Below, piece by piece: positions 9,152 to 18,554 of a DNA stretch of 64,000 nt. The notes under the pieces are model-generated. The model ran no database searches, was not told the DNA's origin, and saw nothing but the letters and a program-made list of their open reading frames with translations. The translations under genes and the position numbers were made by a program. Source of the stretch: Bog-756 sp963806455 (GTDB taxonomy: Bacteria > Actinomycetota > Acidimicrobiia > Acidimicrobiales > RAAP-2); contig CAWDXZ010000002.1 of NCBI GenBank assembly GCA_963806455.1, forward strand, positions 871,558-935,557, read 5' to 3'. How positions within the stretch are numbered: the first letter of the stretch is position 1; each line of letters begins with the position of its first letter.

Positions 9152-11755
9152 TCACCCACCGGCCAGGGCTCGTCGGGCCTCGTCGAGCGCCTGATCGATC
9201 CCGCCCGGGTCCCGGCCGCCGGCCACCGCAACCTCCGGTGATCCGCCGCCCCCTCCCCCGAGGATCGGCGCGATCTGCCTCACCAGCTCGCCGGCGTGGA
9301 CCTGGGCCCGGTCCCCGTGGCGGTCGGCCGACACGGCCAGGGCCGCCTTCTCGCCGTCGGGGCTGCCGCCGAGGACGACCGCCCGCAGCCCGGCCGACGC
9401 CCGGACGCTCTGGGCCAGGTCCCGGAGGAGGTCCCCGGACAGCCCGTCGCGGCGGGCCACCACCACCCCGCCTTCGGCCCCGGCGGCCAGGGCCTTCGCC
9501 TCCGACTGCAGCTCGCGGCCACGCGCCTGTTCCAGCGACTTCTCGGCCGCCCGCTGGCGTTCGAGCAGTCGGTCGATGGCCTCGGGCACATGCTCCGGCT
9601 CGGTCCGCAGCAGGGCGGCGGCCTCGGCCAGCAGGCCCTCGCGGTCCATGGCGCGCTCGAGGGCGCTCGCCCCGGTGACTGCCTCGATCCTTCTCTTGTT
9701 CGAGCCGATCGACGCCTCCGACATCACGGTGATCGGCCCGACCATGCCGAGGGCGGCCACGTGTGTCCCCCCGCAGAGCTCGATCGAATGGGGGCCGGCC
9801 CGCACCACCCGCACCCGCTCGCCGTACTTGTCGCCGAAGAAGGCCAACGCCCCCATGGCCTCCGCCTCGGCCCGGCTGGTCTCCTCGACGATGACGTCGT
9901 CGTCGGTGAGCACGTCCGCATTGGCCAGCCGCGCCACGTCGGCCAGCTCCTCGGCGGCGACCGGGCCGGTATGGCTGAAGTCGAACCGGAGGTGACCGGG
10001 CGCCACCAGCGAGCTCTGCTGACGGACGTGGTCCCCGAGGACGCGCCGGAGCGAGGCGTGCAGCAGGTGGGTCGCCGTGTGGTTGCGGCGCAGGGCGTCA
10101 CGGCGGGGGCCGTCGATGGTGGCCAGGGCGTCCTGGCCGGGGAACAGCTCCCCGGTGATCCGGGCCCGGTGCGACGTGAGCCCGGGCAGCGCCGCCACCG
10201 TGTCGTAGACGAGCGCCGTGCCGGTCTCGGTGGTGATCGTCCCGATGTCACCCATCTGTCCCCCGCCCTCGGCGTAGAACGGGGTGCGGTCGAGGAACAC
10301 CTCGGCCTGGCCGGTGTGATCGGGGTCGGCGTCGGCCAGCACCGCCACCACCCGGGCCGGGGCGGCATAGCCGTCGGGCCGCTGGCCCACGAAGACGGTC
10401 TGGCCCTCGGTGTCGAGCACCGAGCGATAGGCCTCCTCCCCCGCCAGCTGCCGATTGGTGCGGGCGGCGGCCCGCGCCTGCCGGCGCTGGCGCGCCATGG
10501 CCGCCTCGAAGCCCTCGAGATCGACCGTCACGCCGGCCTCGCCGGCGATCTCCACGGTCAGCTCGACGGGGAAGCCGAAGGTGTCGTGCAGGCGGAAGGC
10601 GACGTCACCGGGGACCTGGTCCACCCCCTCGGCCAGTTGCTCCTCGAGGATGCTCGAGCCGGTGGCCAGGGTGCGGAGGAAGCCGCTCTCCTCGCGGTCG
10701 ACGACGTCGGCGACCAGCCGGTGCTGCTCGGCCAGGACCGGATACGCGCCGCCGAGGACCTCGACGGCCGCGTCGACCAGCCGGGTGGTGAACGTCTGGT
10801 CGACGCCGAGCTGGCGGGCCCGCCGTACCGCCCGCCTGATCACCCGGCGCAGCACGTAGCCCCGTCCCTCGTTGGCCGGCAGCACCCCGTCGGCGATGAG
10901 CATCGACATGGCGCGGCCGTGGTCGGCCAGGATACGGAGACCGGTGTCGGCTTGCTCGTCCCGCCCGTAGGTCCGGCCGGTGATCGACTCGGCCGTCTCG
11001 ATCATGGGCCGGAACAGGTCGGTGTCGAAGACGGAGTCGACGCCCTGGAGCACGGGCAGGATCCGCTCGAGCCCGGCGCCGGTGTCGATGCTCGGGCGGG
11101 GCAGGTCCTCGGTGGTGCCGTCGTCGGTGCGGTTGTACTGCATGAACACCAGGTTCCAGATCTCCACGAAGCGCTCCGGCCCACCGAAGGCCGGGCCCCC
11201 CTCCGCCCCGTAGGAGGCACCCTTGTCGAAGAAGAGCTCCGAGCTCGGGCCGCACGGGCCGGTGGCACCCATCCTCCAGAAGTTGTCGTCGCCGAGGCGC
11301 TGGATGCGACTCGGAGGAACCCCGACGGCCTCCCTCCAGATCTGCTCGGCCTCGTCGTCACTCTCGTGGACGGTGACCCACAACCGGTCGCCGTCGATGC
11401 CCAGCACCCCGGTGACCAGCTCCCAGGCGAACGGGATGGCTTCGGCCTTGAAGTAGTCGCCGAAGCTGAAATTCCCCAGCATCTCGAAGAAGGTGCAGTG
11501 GCGCTCGGTGGTGCCCACCACCTCGATGTCGACGGTCCGGAAGCATTTCTGCACGGAGGTGGCCCGCGTCCACGGGGGAACCTCGTCGCCCACGAAGAAG
11601 GGCTTGAAGGGCACCATGCCGGCGATGGTGAACAAGACCGACGGGTCGTGGGGGATGAGACTGGCCGAGGGCACCAGCGCGTGACCCCGCTCGACGAAGT
11701 AGCCGAGGAAGGCGGCGCGGAGCTGATCGGCGCCGGGCGCCGGGCCGGGGGTCAC
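9152..11755 (-). CDS. alaS: alanine--tRNA ligase
   Basis: 867 aa, full length. The class II catalytic core is N-terminal (SVQKCFRTVDIEVVG, HCTFFEMLGNFSFGDYFK). The editing domain carries HTATHLLHASLRR and IELCGGTHV, the metal-binding residues that clear mischarged Ser/Gly. A C-terminal coiled-coil and DHHA1 region ends in GGGGGGSPEVAVAGG. The start is GTG. It is the head of the alaS-ruvX-mltG-aroE group. Confidence 0.97.
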   Translation of the reverse strand: MTPGPAPGADQLRAAFLGYFVERGHALVPSASLIPHDPSVLFTIAGMVPFKPFFVGDEVPPWTRATSVQKCFRTVDIEVVGTTERHCTFFEMLGNFSFGDYFKAEAIPFAWELVTGVLGIDGDRLWVTVHESDDEAEQIWREAVGVPPSRIQRLGDDNFWRMGATGPCGPSSELFFDKGASYGAEGGPAFGGPERFVEIWNLVFMQYNRTDDGTTEDLPRPSIDTGAGLERILPVLQGVDSVFDTDLFRPMIETAESITGRTYGRDEQADTGLRILADHGRAMSMLIADGVLPANEGRGYVLRRVIRRAVRRARQLGVDQTFTTRLVDAAVEVLGGAYPVLAEQHRLVADVVDREESGFLRTLATGSSILEEQLAEGVDQVPGDVAFRLHDTFGFPVELTVEIAGEAGVTVDLEGFEAAMARQRRQARAAARTNRQLAGEEAYRSVLDTEGQTVFVGQRPDGYAAPARVVAVLADADPDHTGQAEVFLDRTPFYAEGGGQMGDIGTITTETGTALVYDTVAALPGLTSHRARITGELFPGQDALATIDGPRRDALRRNHTATHLLHASLRRVLGDHVRQQSSLVAPGHLRFDFSHTGPVAAEELADVARLANADVLTDDDVIVEETSRAEAEAMGALAFFGDKYGERVRVVRAGPHSIELCGGTHVAALGMVGPITVMSEASIGSNKRRIEAVTGASALERAMDREGLLAEAAALLRTEPEHVPEAIDRLLERQRAAEKSLEQARGRELQSEAKALAAGAEGGVVVARRDGLSGDLLRDLAQSVRASAGLRAVVLGGSPDGEKAALAVSADRHGDRAQVHAGELVRQIAPILGGGGGGSPEVAVAGGRDPGGIDQALDEARRALAGG

Positions 11756-11766
11756 GACCTCGAACT

Positions 11767-12156
11767 CTAGTTGCCCAGGTGGAGAGGGAGTTTCGACGCC
11801 GGCTGGCCGGCTGACCCCGGCCCCGCGCCCGGACGGGCGCCCCGGTGGGTCACCGTCGGCGGGGCCGCCGACTCGAAGGCCGGGTCCCGCGCCACGCCCT
11901 GGGAGGCCAGATCGGCCCAGAGCTCCTCCTCGCGCCGCTGCATCTGGTCACGGCCCGACGCCATCGCGTCGCGCACCCGTCCACCGGCACTCCCGGCCGC
12001 CTGCCGGGCCGACCGACCGACCCCGGCGACCAGGGCGTCGGGCTGCAGCCGGGCGGCGGCCTGCTGGACGGAGCGTCGGAACTTCCGCTCGGCCCACAGG
12101 GAGGTGCCCGCGCCCAGGGCCGCGCCGGTGACCAACCAGAAGGTCCGTTTGGGCAC
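11767..12156 (-). CDS. hypothetical small protein with N-terminal hydrophobic segment
   Basis: 129 aa, GTG start. Residues about 5-20 are hydrophobic and could be a short membrane anchor, followed by a basic helix-forming region (ERKFRRSVQQAAARLQ) and a Pro/Gly-rich tail. No catalytic motif is visible. It sits between the DUF948 gene (2-bp gap) and alaS (11-bp gap) and is almost certainly co-transcribed with both. A small open frame between a DUF948 gene and alaS is common in actinobacteria, but I cannot assign a function. Confidence 0.7.
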   Translation of the reverse strand: MPKRTFWLVTGAALGAGTSLWAERKFRRSVQQAAARLQPDALVAGVGRSARQAAGSAGGRVRDAMASGRDQMQRREEELWADLASQGVARDPAFESAAPPTVTHRGARPGAGPGSAGQPASKLPLHLGN

Positions 12157-12158
12157 GT

Positions 12159-12569
12159 TCAGCGGCCACCGTGGCGAGAGCTTCGGTCCGTTCGCCCGTT
12201 GGTCGGCGCCGCATCGGGGCCGGAGGCCAGCCGTCTGATCCCGGTGGCGGCGCCGGCCCGGACAGCCAGCACCTTGACCACCGGGTTGGCGAAGGCCCGA
12301 TAGGCCAGCCTCGATGCCGAGTCGACGGTGGCGTGCACCGACTCGGTGGACTCGAGCACCGCCCCGACTCGCTCGAGCTCGGTGGCCGCCTGGTCGACCG
12401 CCCGGTGGGCGTCCGCCACCAGGGGCACGGTCTGACGGCGGAGCTCGTCGGCCACGACCTCCAGTGCCCGGGTCTGCCGGCGCAGGGAGCCCACCGCCAC
12501 CAGGACCCCGGCCACCGCCAGACAGCAGGCGGTGGCGGCCACGAGCACGGCGATCTCCCCGGCGGACAT
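12159..12569 (-). CDS. DUF948 domain-containing membrane protein
   Basis: 136 aa. An N-terminal transmembrane helix (about residues 5-28) is followed by a long amphipathic helical region with heptad-like spacing, as in DUF948 proteins. ATG 12569 is used because everything upstream in this frame is antisense to the S53 repeats. It lies 25 bp after the S53 peptidase stop and 2 bp before the next gene. Function of the family is unknown. Confidence 0.78.
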   Translation of the reverse strand: MSAGEIAVLVAATACCLAVAGVLVAVGSLRRQTRALEVVADELRRQTVPLVADAHRAVDQAATELERVGAVLESTESVHATVDSASRLAYRAFANPVVKVLAVRAGAATGIRRLASGPDAAPTNGRTDRSSRHGGR

Positions 12570-12594
12570 GATCGGGCAGCTTAGATCGTCGGCC

Positions 12595-15396
12595 TCAGGT
12601 CGAGGCCATGCCCACCACGGGCCGGTTGAGTCGGATGGCTCCGGCCGAGCCGAGGAAGGGAGCGTCCCCGAAGGTGAAGATACCCCCGTCGGAGGCGACC
12701 AGCCAGTAGCCGTCGCCGCTGAGAGTGGGGGCCATGCCCACGATGGGCTGGTTGAGCCGGATGGCCCCGGTCGACCCGAGGAAGGCGGCGTCCCCGAAGG
12801 TGAAGATGCCCCCGTCGGAGGCGACCAGCCAGTAGCCGTCGCCGTTCTGCGTGGCGGCCATGCCCACGATGGGCTGGTTGAGCCGGATGGCCCCGGTCGA
12901 CCCGAAGAAGGCGGCGTCTCCGAAGGTGAAGATGCCCCCGTCGGAGGCGACCAGCCAGTAGCCGTCGCCGTCGGGTGTGGCGGCCATGCCCACCACCGGC
13001 CGGTTGAGCCGGATGGCCCCGGTCGACCCGAAGAAGGCGGCGTCCCCGAAGGTGAAGATGCCCCCGTCGGAGGCGACCAGCCAGTAGCCGGCGCCGTCGG
13101 GTGTGGCGGCCATGCCCACCACCGGCCGGTTGAGCCGGATGGCCCCGGTCGACCCGAAGAAGGCGGCGTCCCCGAAGGTGAAGATGCCCCCGTCGGAGGC
13201 GACCAGCCAGTACCCACCGTCGTCCGGGGTGCTGGCCATGCCCACGATGGGCTGGTTGAGCCGGATGGCCCCGGTCGACCCGAGAAAGGCGGCGTGTCCG
13301 TAGGTGAAGATGCCCCCGTCCGACGCGCTCAACCAGTACCCCGGCACGGCGTAGGTGTACCGGTCGGCGGGAACGGGGCGACTGGATCCCCCGGCGTTGC
13401 CGACGGTGACGTCCACCACCGTGCCGCCCGCCGGACCGGGCGGTACCTGCGCCGTCAGGGTGGTGGGCGACGTGACCGTGAACGAGGTGGCGGCCGTCGG
13501 CCCGAACCGGACCGAGGTGGCGCCGGCCAGGTCGGACCCGCTCACCTGGACGGCGGTCCCACCCCCCACCGCTCCCTTGGACGGCCGCACCCCGGTGACC
13601 ACCGGGCACACCGGTTGCAGCACCAGGTCCAGGGCCAGCCGGGCGGCCGCCGGGGAACCCCACCCGGTGGCCACGTCGTAGTTGGCCGTGGCCGGGTACA
13701 ACCCGCCGCTGGCGGGGAGCAGGGCGTTGGTGCCGACGGTCACGTCGTTGAACGGGGAGGCCGAGCACGATCCCGCCCCGTAGAGCACGGGGTTCATCAA
13801 CCCGGCCGGCGAACCCAGGGCCTGGTCGATCACGGCGGTCATCGCCCCCCAGAGTGGAGCCGCGGCGCTGGTCCCGCCGATCGGCTGCCAGTTGCCCCGG
13901 AAGAAGATGGCGTACCCGTGGAGCGGATCGGACGAAGCGGAGACGTCGGGTACCTCACGGCAGCTGGACCGGCCGAGGGCGGCACAACGCGAGGCGGGGT
14001 CCCCGGTGCCGACACCGGGCCCGACCTGCCAGCCGGGCGTGGAGAAGTCCGAGGAGACGCCGCCTCCCCCCGCCCCCGTGCCGTTGTTCCACACCGTCTC
14101 GACGGGGGTCGTCGCCGCGGCGAGCAGGCTCGTGCCGCCCACACCGGTCACGTCGGGCTGATCGGCCGGGTCGTCGACGGTCACCGTCGTGTTGTCGTCG
14201 ACGCCGGGCACGTAGCAGTCCGTCGATCCCGAGTCCCCCGACGCTGCCACCACGGTCTGCCCGTTGGCCGCCGCCTCGGCGAAGAGCAGCGTCTCCGCCC
14301 CCTGCTGGCCGGGCTCGCCGGCGATCTCCGGCTCGCACAGGCCCCAGCTGGTGGAGATGACCTTGACGGTGGGGTCGTTGACCATGGCCGAGTAGGTGTC
14401 GATGGGCCCGGTCCCGACCCCGGGGCCGGAGTAGACCTTGATCGACGCCCCCGGAGCCAGCCCGGCGGCATCCTCGATGTCGAGGGCCGCCTCACCGTGC
14501 TGCGGGCCGGTGGCACCGCCGTCGACGTCGACGGTGGTGATCGGGTTGGTCAGGCCGTAACAGGCCTTGTAGCCGGCGATGTCGCTCGCCGAGAACGGCT
14601 CGAGCTCCAACAGGCCGATGGTCTGGCCCGCGCCGGTGTGACCGCCCCCGTACAGGGAGGTGAGCCCGTAGGTGGAGGCCAGCTGGTCGGCCGTGTAGCC
14701 GCCGGTCTGGGTGGCGGCCGCACAGGGCGTCGGTCCGACGTGGGCGACGGACGACGGGGCGGGACCGGCCCGGCCGGGCGAGACCGGCCCGACCACGATC
14801 TGCGGCTGGGGCTGGGCCACGGTGCTCAGACCGACGACACCCTGGACCAGGGGGGCCACCCCGGCGGGGACGGCCGGTGCGCTCTCGGAGAACCTGGCCC
14901 GCCGTCCGCCGGGCAGCTGGGTGTCGACCAACGACACGTCGAACGTGGTGGCCATCTGGTCCACCGTCCCGGTGACCGGGATCAGCAGGCCATCGGGGGA
15001 CGTCGGGCCCGGACGCAGGCCGGCCGAGGCCAACCAGGCCCGCACGGCGCCGATGGCCTGCGGGCTCGGCCCGAACGTGGAGGCGAACTGGCCCGGCGCC
15101 AGATAGCGGTGGAACCGGGGGGATCCCGGGGTGGAGACGGCAGCCACGAAGGCCTCCAGCCCCGACCGGTCCCGGGGCTGGAGCGAGACGTCGACGGTGA
15201 TGCTGGCCGAGCCGGCGCTGGGTCCGACGATCGAAGCCCCCTTGGGCAGGCTCGGGGCGCCGGCCAGCCTCAGCGAGGCATCCGGCTCCCCGCCCGGGCC
15301 CGCGGCGCCGGCCGGGGCGGCCGCCACGACACCGGCCACCACCAGGACGAGAGCGACCAGGCCCCGCAGCGACGGGCCCGTTCGCTGCCGCGTCAT
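12595..15396 (-). CDS. secreted S53 (sedolisin/kumamolisin) peptidase with IPT domain and six C-terminal repeats
   Basis: 933 aa. Signal peptide (about 1-32), pro-kumamolisin activation domain (about 45-200), then the S53 catalytic domain. The catalytic set is visible: E302 and D306 in HGEAALDIED, the oxyanion Asp 388 in ASGDSG, and the nucleophile S510 in GGTSAAAP; FNDVTVG fits the Ca2+ site. An IPT/TIG-like domain (about 598-682) leads to six tandem ~42-residue repeats (about 686-933). Sedolisins are serine-carboxyl proteases, often acid-active, and autoprocess on export. The gene interrupts an otherwise housekeeping run between rarA and alaS. The repeats may form an adhesive or beta-propeller-like surface domain; that is inference. 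Confidence 0.93.
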   Translation of the reverse strand: MTRQRTGPSLRGLVALVLVVAGVVAAAPAGAAGPGGEPDASLRLAGAPSLPKGASIVGPSAGSASITVDVSLQPRDRSGLEAFVAAVSTPGSPRFHRYLAPGQFASTFGPSPQAIGAVRAWLASAGLRPGPTSPDGLLIPVTGTVDQMATTFDVSLVDTQLPGGRRARFSESAPAVPAGVAPLVQGVVGLSTVAQPQPQIVVGPVSPGRAGPAPSSVAHVGPTPCAAATQTGGYTADQLASTYGLTSLYGGGHTGAGQTIGLLELEPFSASDIAGYKACYGLTNPITTVDVDGGATGPQHGEAALDIEDAAGLAPGASIKVYSGPGVGTGPIDTYSAMVNDPTVKVISTSWGLCEPEIAGEPGQQGAETLLFAEAAANGQTVVAASGDSGSTDCYVPGVDDNTTVTVDDPADQPDVTGVGGTSLLAAATTPVETVWNNGTGAGGGGVSSDFSTPGWQVGPGVGTGDPASRCAALGRSSCREVPDVSASSDPLHGYAIFFRGNWQPIGGTSAAAPLWGAMTAVIDQALGSPAGLMNPVLYGAGSCSASPFNDVTVGTNALLPASGGLYPATANYDVATGWGSPAAARLALDLVLQPVCPVVTGVRPSKGAVGGGTAVQVSGSDLAGATSVRFGPTAATSFTVTSPTTLTAQVPPGPAGGTVVDVTVGNAGGSSRPVPADRYTYAVPGYWLSASDGGIFTYGHAAFLGSTGAIRLNQPIVGMASTPDDGGYWLVASDGGIFTFGDAAFFGSTGAIRLNRPVVGMAATPDGAGYWLVASDGGIFTFGDAAFFGSTGAIRLNRPVVGMAATPDGDGYWLVASDGGIFTFGDAAFFGSTGAIRLNQPIVGMAATQNGDGYWLVASDGGIFTFGDAAFLGSTGAIRLNQPIVGMAPTLSGDGYWLVASDGGIFTFGDAPFLGSAGAIRLNRPVVGMAST
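12598..13341 (-). repeat. six near-identical ~126-bp tandem repeats encoding GYWLVASDGGIFTFGDA units
   Basis: Each copy encodes about 42 residues running from GYWL to VGMA.T..DG. Copies 2-4 are almost identical at DNA level, while copies 1 and 6 are the most divergent. The two common variants of the later half are RLNRPVVGM and RLNQPIVGM. High DNA identity suggests recent unequal recombination or conversion. The unit resembles repeats I associate with surface proteins of Acidimicrobiia. Confidence 0.95.
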
Positions 15397-15411
15397 GGCC
15401 GACAGTCTGGC

Positions 15412-16734
15412 CTAATTCGGCTGCTCGTGTTCGTCGCCGTCGGCACCGTCGGGGCCCCGCCAGCGCTCGAGCCGCTCGGCCAGCACCGCCTCGTGACCGC
15501 GGTCGCTGGGCTCGTAGTAGCGGTGCCCGGCCACCTCGGTCGGACGGTACTGCTGATCGACCCAGGCCTCGGGGAGGTCGTGCGGGTACTGGTAGCCCTC
15601 GCCGTGGCCGATGGCCCCGGCGCTCTTGTAGTGGGCGTCGCGCAAGTGGGCGGGGACCGAGCCCCGGGGCCCCACCACCACGTCCTGGCGGGCGCGGCCG
15701 AGAGCCACCGTGACCCGGTTCGACTTCGGGGCGCAGGCCAGGTGCACCACGGCCTGGGCCAGGTTGAGCCGGGCCTCGGGCAGGCCCACGAACTCGACCG
15801 CCCGGGCGGCGGCGTCCGCCACCACCAGGGCCATCGGGTCGGCCTCGCCCACGTCCTCGCTGGCCAGGACGACCAGGCGCCGGGCGATGAACCGGGCATC
15901 CTCGCCCGACTCCAGCATCCGGGCCAGCCAGTACAGGCCGGCGTCCGGATCGGACCCGCGCACCGACTTGATGAAGGCACTGACCTGGTCGTAATGGTCG
16001 TCCTCACCGTAGTGGTGCAGGCGCGAGTGTCGGGCCCGCTCGACGTCGTCGAGGGACACCGGACGTCCCCCGGCCAGCGCCACGGCCACTTCCAGCGTGG
16101 TGAGCACGGCCCGGGCGTCGCCGTCGGCCAGACCCACCAGAGCCCCCACCGCCTCGGCCGCGGCCGTGGTCGCCTCGGCGGCCAGGCCGCGCTCGGCCAC
16201 CTCGACCAGCTCGTCCCGCGACAGTGGCTCGAGGCGCCAGAGGGTCGAGCGCGACAGGAGGGGGGCGTTGACCTCGAAGAAGGGGTTCTCGGTGGTGGCG
16301 CCGATGAGCACCAGCAACCCCTCCTCGACCGACGGCAGCAGGGCGTCCTGTTGGGCTCGGTTGAAGCGGTGCACCTCGTCCAGGAAGAGGATGGTCCCCC
16401 GGCCCTGCTCCCCGAGCAGCCGCCGGGCCGCCTCCACCACCTCGCGGACATCCTTCACCCCGGCGCTGACCGCCGAGAGGGGCACGAACCGCTTGGCCGT
16501 GGCGGTGGCCACCACCGAGGCCAGGGTGGTCTTCCCGGTGCCGGGAGGTCCCCACAGGATGGCGGAGGTCAGCCGGTCGGACTCGATGAGCGCCCGCAGC
16601 GGCGCATCCGGTCCGACCAGGTGCTGCTGGCCCACGATCTCGTCCAGGGTGCGCGGGCGCAGCCGGGCGGCCAGTGGCGCCCGGGCGGCCAGGCGCTCCT
16701 CCGCCGCCCCGGAGAAGAGGTCGTCGCCGGACAC
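15412..16734 (-). CDS. rarA: replication-associated recombination protein A (RarA/MgsA) AAA+ ATPase
   Basis: 440 aa. Acts at stalled replication forks. Walker A GPPGTGKTT, Walker B ILFLDEVHRF and sensor GATTENPFFEVN are all present, followed by the MgsA C-terminal region with SAFIKSVRGSDPDAGLYWLA. The GTG start is 10 bp after the aspS stop. The order aspS then rarA upstream of alaS matches mycobacteria. Confidence 0.95.
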   Translation of the reverse strand: MSGDDLFSGAAEERLAARAPLAARLRPRTLDEIVGQQHLVGPDAPLRALIESDRLTSAILWGPPGTGKTTLASVVATATAKRFVPLSAVSAGVKDVREVVEAARRLLGEQGRGTILFLDEVHRFNRAQQDALLPSVEEGLLVLIGATTENPFFEVNAPLLSRSTLWRLEPLSRDELVEVAERGLAAEATTAAAEAVGALVGLADGDARAVLTTLEVAVALAGGRPVSLDDVERARHSRLHHYGEDDHYDQVSAFIKSVRGSDPDAGLYWLARMLESGEDARFIARRLVVLASEDVGEADPMALVVADAAARAVEFVGLPEARLNLAQAVVHLACAPKSNRVTVALGRARQDVVVGPRGSVPAHLRDAHYKSAGAIGHGEGYQYPHDLPEAWVDQQYRPTEVAGHRYYEPSDRGHEAVLAERLERWRGPDGADGDEHEQPN

Positions 16735-16744
16735 GGCGGCCCTC

Positions 16745-18526
16745 CTATTCCTCGGGCGGGACGGCGCGCAGCCCCAGCTCGGCCAGCACCTGGGGCGCGA
16801 TCGGCTCGGGTGCCCCGGTCATCGGATCCCAGCCGGACTGCGTCTTGGGGAAGGCGATGACCTCGCGGATGCTGTCCTCACCGGCGAAGACGGCGACCAG
16901 GCGATCGATGCCGACGGCGAAGCCGGCATGGGGCGGCGCCCCGTAGCGGAAGGCACCGAGGAGGAACCCGAACCGGGCGCGCGCCGCCTCCTCGTCGAGG
17001 CCGAGCACGGCGAAGACCCGGCGCTGCACGTCGTCGCGGTGGATCCTCACGCTGCCGGAGCCCAGCTCCCAGCCGTTGAGGACCAGGTCGTAGGATTGCG
17101 AGCGGACAGAGGCGGGGTCCGACTCCAGCCGGTCGAGATCGTCGGGGTGCGGCATGGTGAACGGGTGGTGGGCGGCCACCGGTGTGCCGTGGTCGTCCAC
17201 GCCGTCGAACAAGGGGAAGTCGACCACCCACAGGTACCGGTCGGGACCTTCGCTCACCGGCCGCCCCCCGACCTGGAGGCGCAGCTGGCCGAGCACCGTG
17301 CAGGCCAGGCGGTACTCGTCGGCGACCACCAGCACCAGGTCGCCGGGACGCCCCCCGGTGGTCGTGAGCAGCCCGGTGCGCTCGTCGTCGGTGAGGTACC
17401 GGTCGAGGGGCGAGTCGAGGACCGGCGAGGGTCGGCCCGGGGTGTCCCGGCCCTCGCCGGTCACCCGGAACCAGGCCAGCCCCTTGGCCCCCAGCTGCTT
17501 GGCCCGGTCGGTGAGGCCGTCGAGCCTGGAACGGGTGAACGAGGCTCCCCCCTCGACCAGGATCGCCTTCACGCAGGGGGCGGCGAACGCCTTCACCCCC
17601 GTGTGCTGGAACACCTCGGAGAGGTCGACCAGCTCCATGTCGAAGCGCAGGTCGGGCTTGTCGGTGCCGTACCGGTCGATGGCCTCGGACCACCCGAGGC
17701 GCGGGACCGGCGGGGGCCGCTCACCGGTCACCGCCTCGGCCGCATCGAGGACGGCTTCGGTCACGAACTCCAGGACGTCCTCCTGTCCGACGAACGAGGC
17801 CTCCACGTCGAGCTGGGAGAATTCGAACTGCCGGTCGGCCCTCAGATCCTCGTCGCGCAGGCAGCGGGCGATCTGGAAGTAGCGGTCCACACCGGCCACC
17901 ATCAGCAGCTGCTTGGCCAGCTGCGGGCTCTGGGGCAGCACGTAGCCCGACCCCGGGCTGAGCCGGCTCGGCACCACGAATTCGCGGGCGCCCTCGGGGG
18001 TGGGGGCCCACAGCAGCGGCGTCTCCACCTCGACGAAGCCCTGACGGTCCATGGCCGCCCGGAGGGCGCGGTTGACGGTCGCCCGGGTGCGAAGGCTGGC
18101 CTGCATGCCGGGCCGGCGCAGGTCGATGTAGCGGTAGCGCAGCCGGGTGACCTCGTCCACCTCGGCGCGGTCGTCCACCGGGAAGGGAGGGGGCTCGGCC
18201 CGGTTGAGCACGGTGACCGAGCAATCCCCGATCTCGATCTCCCCCGTGGGCAGATCGGGGTTGGCCGTCCCCTCCGGCCGGGGCCGGACCACTCCCTCCA
18301 CGGCCACCACGTACTCGCTGCGAACGTCCACCGTCCCCGGGATCACGCACTGCACGATGCCGGTATGGTCGCGGAGGTCGAGGAAGGCGAGGTGCTCGCC
18401 GTGCTCCCGCCGCCGGGCCACCCAGCCGCACAACGTCACCGACGAGCCGGCGTCGTCGCGGCGGAGGGTGCCGCACATGGTGGTGCGCATCGACGTGGCG
18501 GAGGCCGACGGTGGGGAGGCGGTCAC
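16745..18526 (-). CDS. aspS: aspartate--tRNA ligase
   Basis: 593 aa, bacterial-type class IIb synthetase: N-terminal OB fold (about 20-110), catalytic core with motif 2 CLRDEDLRADRQFEFSQLD and motif 3 GFAVGIDRLVAVFAGEDSIREVIAFPK (split here by its flexible loop), and a GAD insertion. Whether it is discriminating or also charges tRNA-Asn cannot be decided here. GTG 18526 is preceded by AAAGGA, a good ribosome-binding site. It follows hisS by 28 bp. Confidence 0.96.
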   Translation of the reverse strand: MTASPPSASATSMRTTMCGTLRRDDAGSSVTLCGWVARRREHGEHLAFLDLRDHTGIVQCVIPGTVDVRSEYVVAVEGVVRPRPEGTANPDLPTGEIEIGDCSVTVLNRAEPPPFPVDDRAEVDEVTRLRYRYIDLRRPGMQASLRTRATVNRALRAAMDRQGFVEVETPLLWAPTPEGAREFVVPSRLSPGSGYVLPQSPQLAKQLLMVAGVDRYFQIARCLRDEDLRADRQFEFSQLDVEASFVGQEDVLEFVTEAVLDAAEAVTGERPPPVPRLGWSEAIDRYGTDKPDLRFDMELVDLSEVFQHTGVKAFAAPCVKAILVEGGASFTRSRLDGLTDRAKQLGAKGLAWFRVTGEGRDTPGRPSPVLDSPLDRYLTDDERTGLLTTTGGRPGDLVLVVADEYRLACTVLGQLRLQVGGRPVSEGPDRYLWVVDFPLFDGVDDHGTPVAAHHPFTMPHPDDLDRLESDPASVRSQSYDLVLNGWELGSGSVRIHRDDVQRRVFAVLGLDEEAARARFGFLLGAFRYGAPPHAGFAVGIDRLVAVFAGEDSIREVIAFPKTQSGWDPMTGAPEPIAPQVLAELGLRAVPPEE

Positions 18527-18554
18527 GGGGTCCTTTCGGGAGCGGACGGCCCGG

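Noticed and set aside
12159..13217. Extended DUF948 reading frame with a Trp/Pro/Ser-rich repeat region
   Set aside because: The repeats are the out-of-frame shadow of the S53 peptidase repeats.
12598..13341. CRISPR or satellite array
   Set aside because: The units are contiguous 126-bp coding repeats in one open frame, with no spacers.
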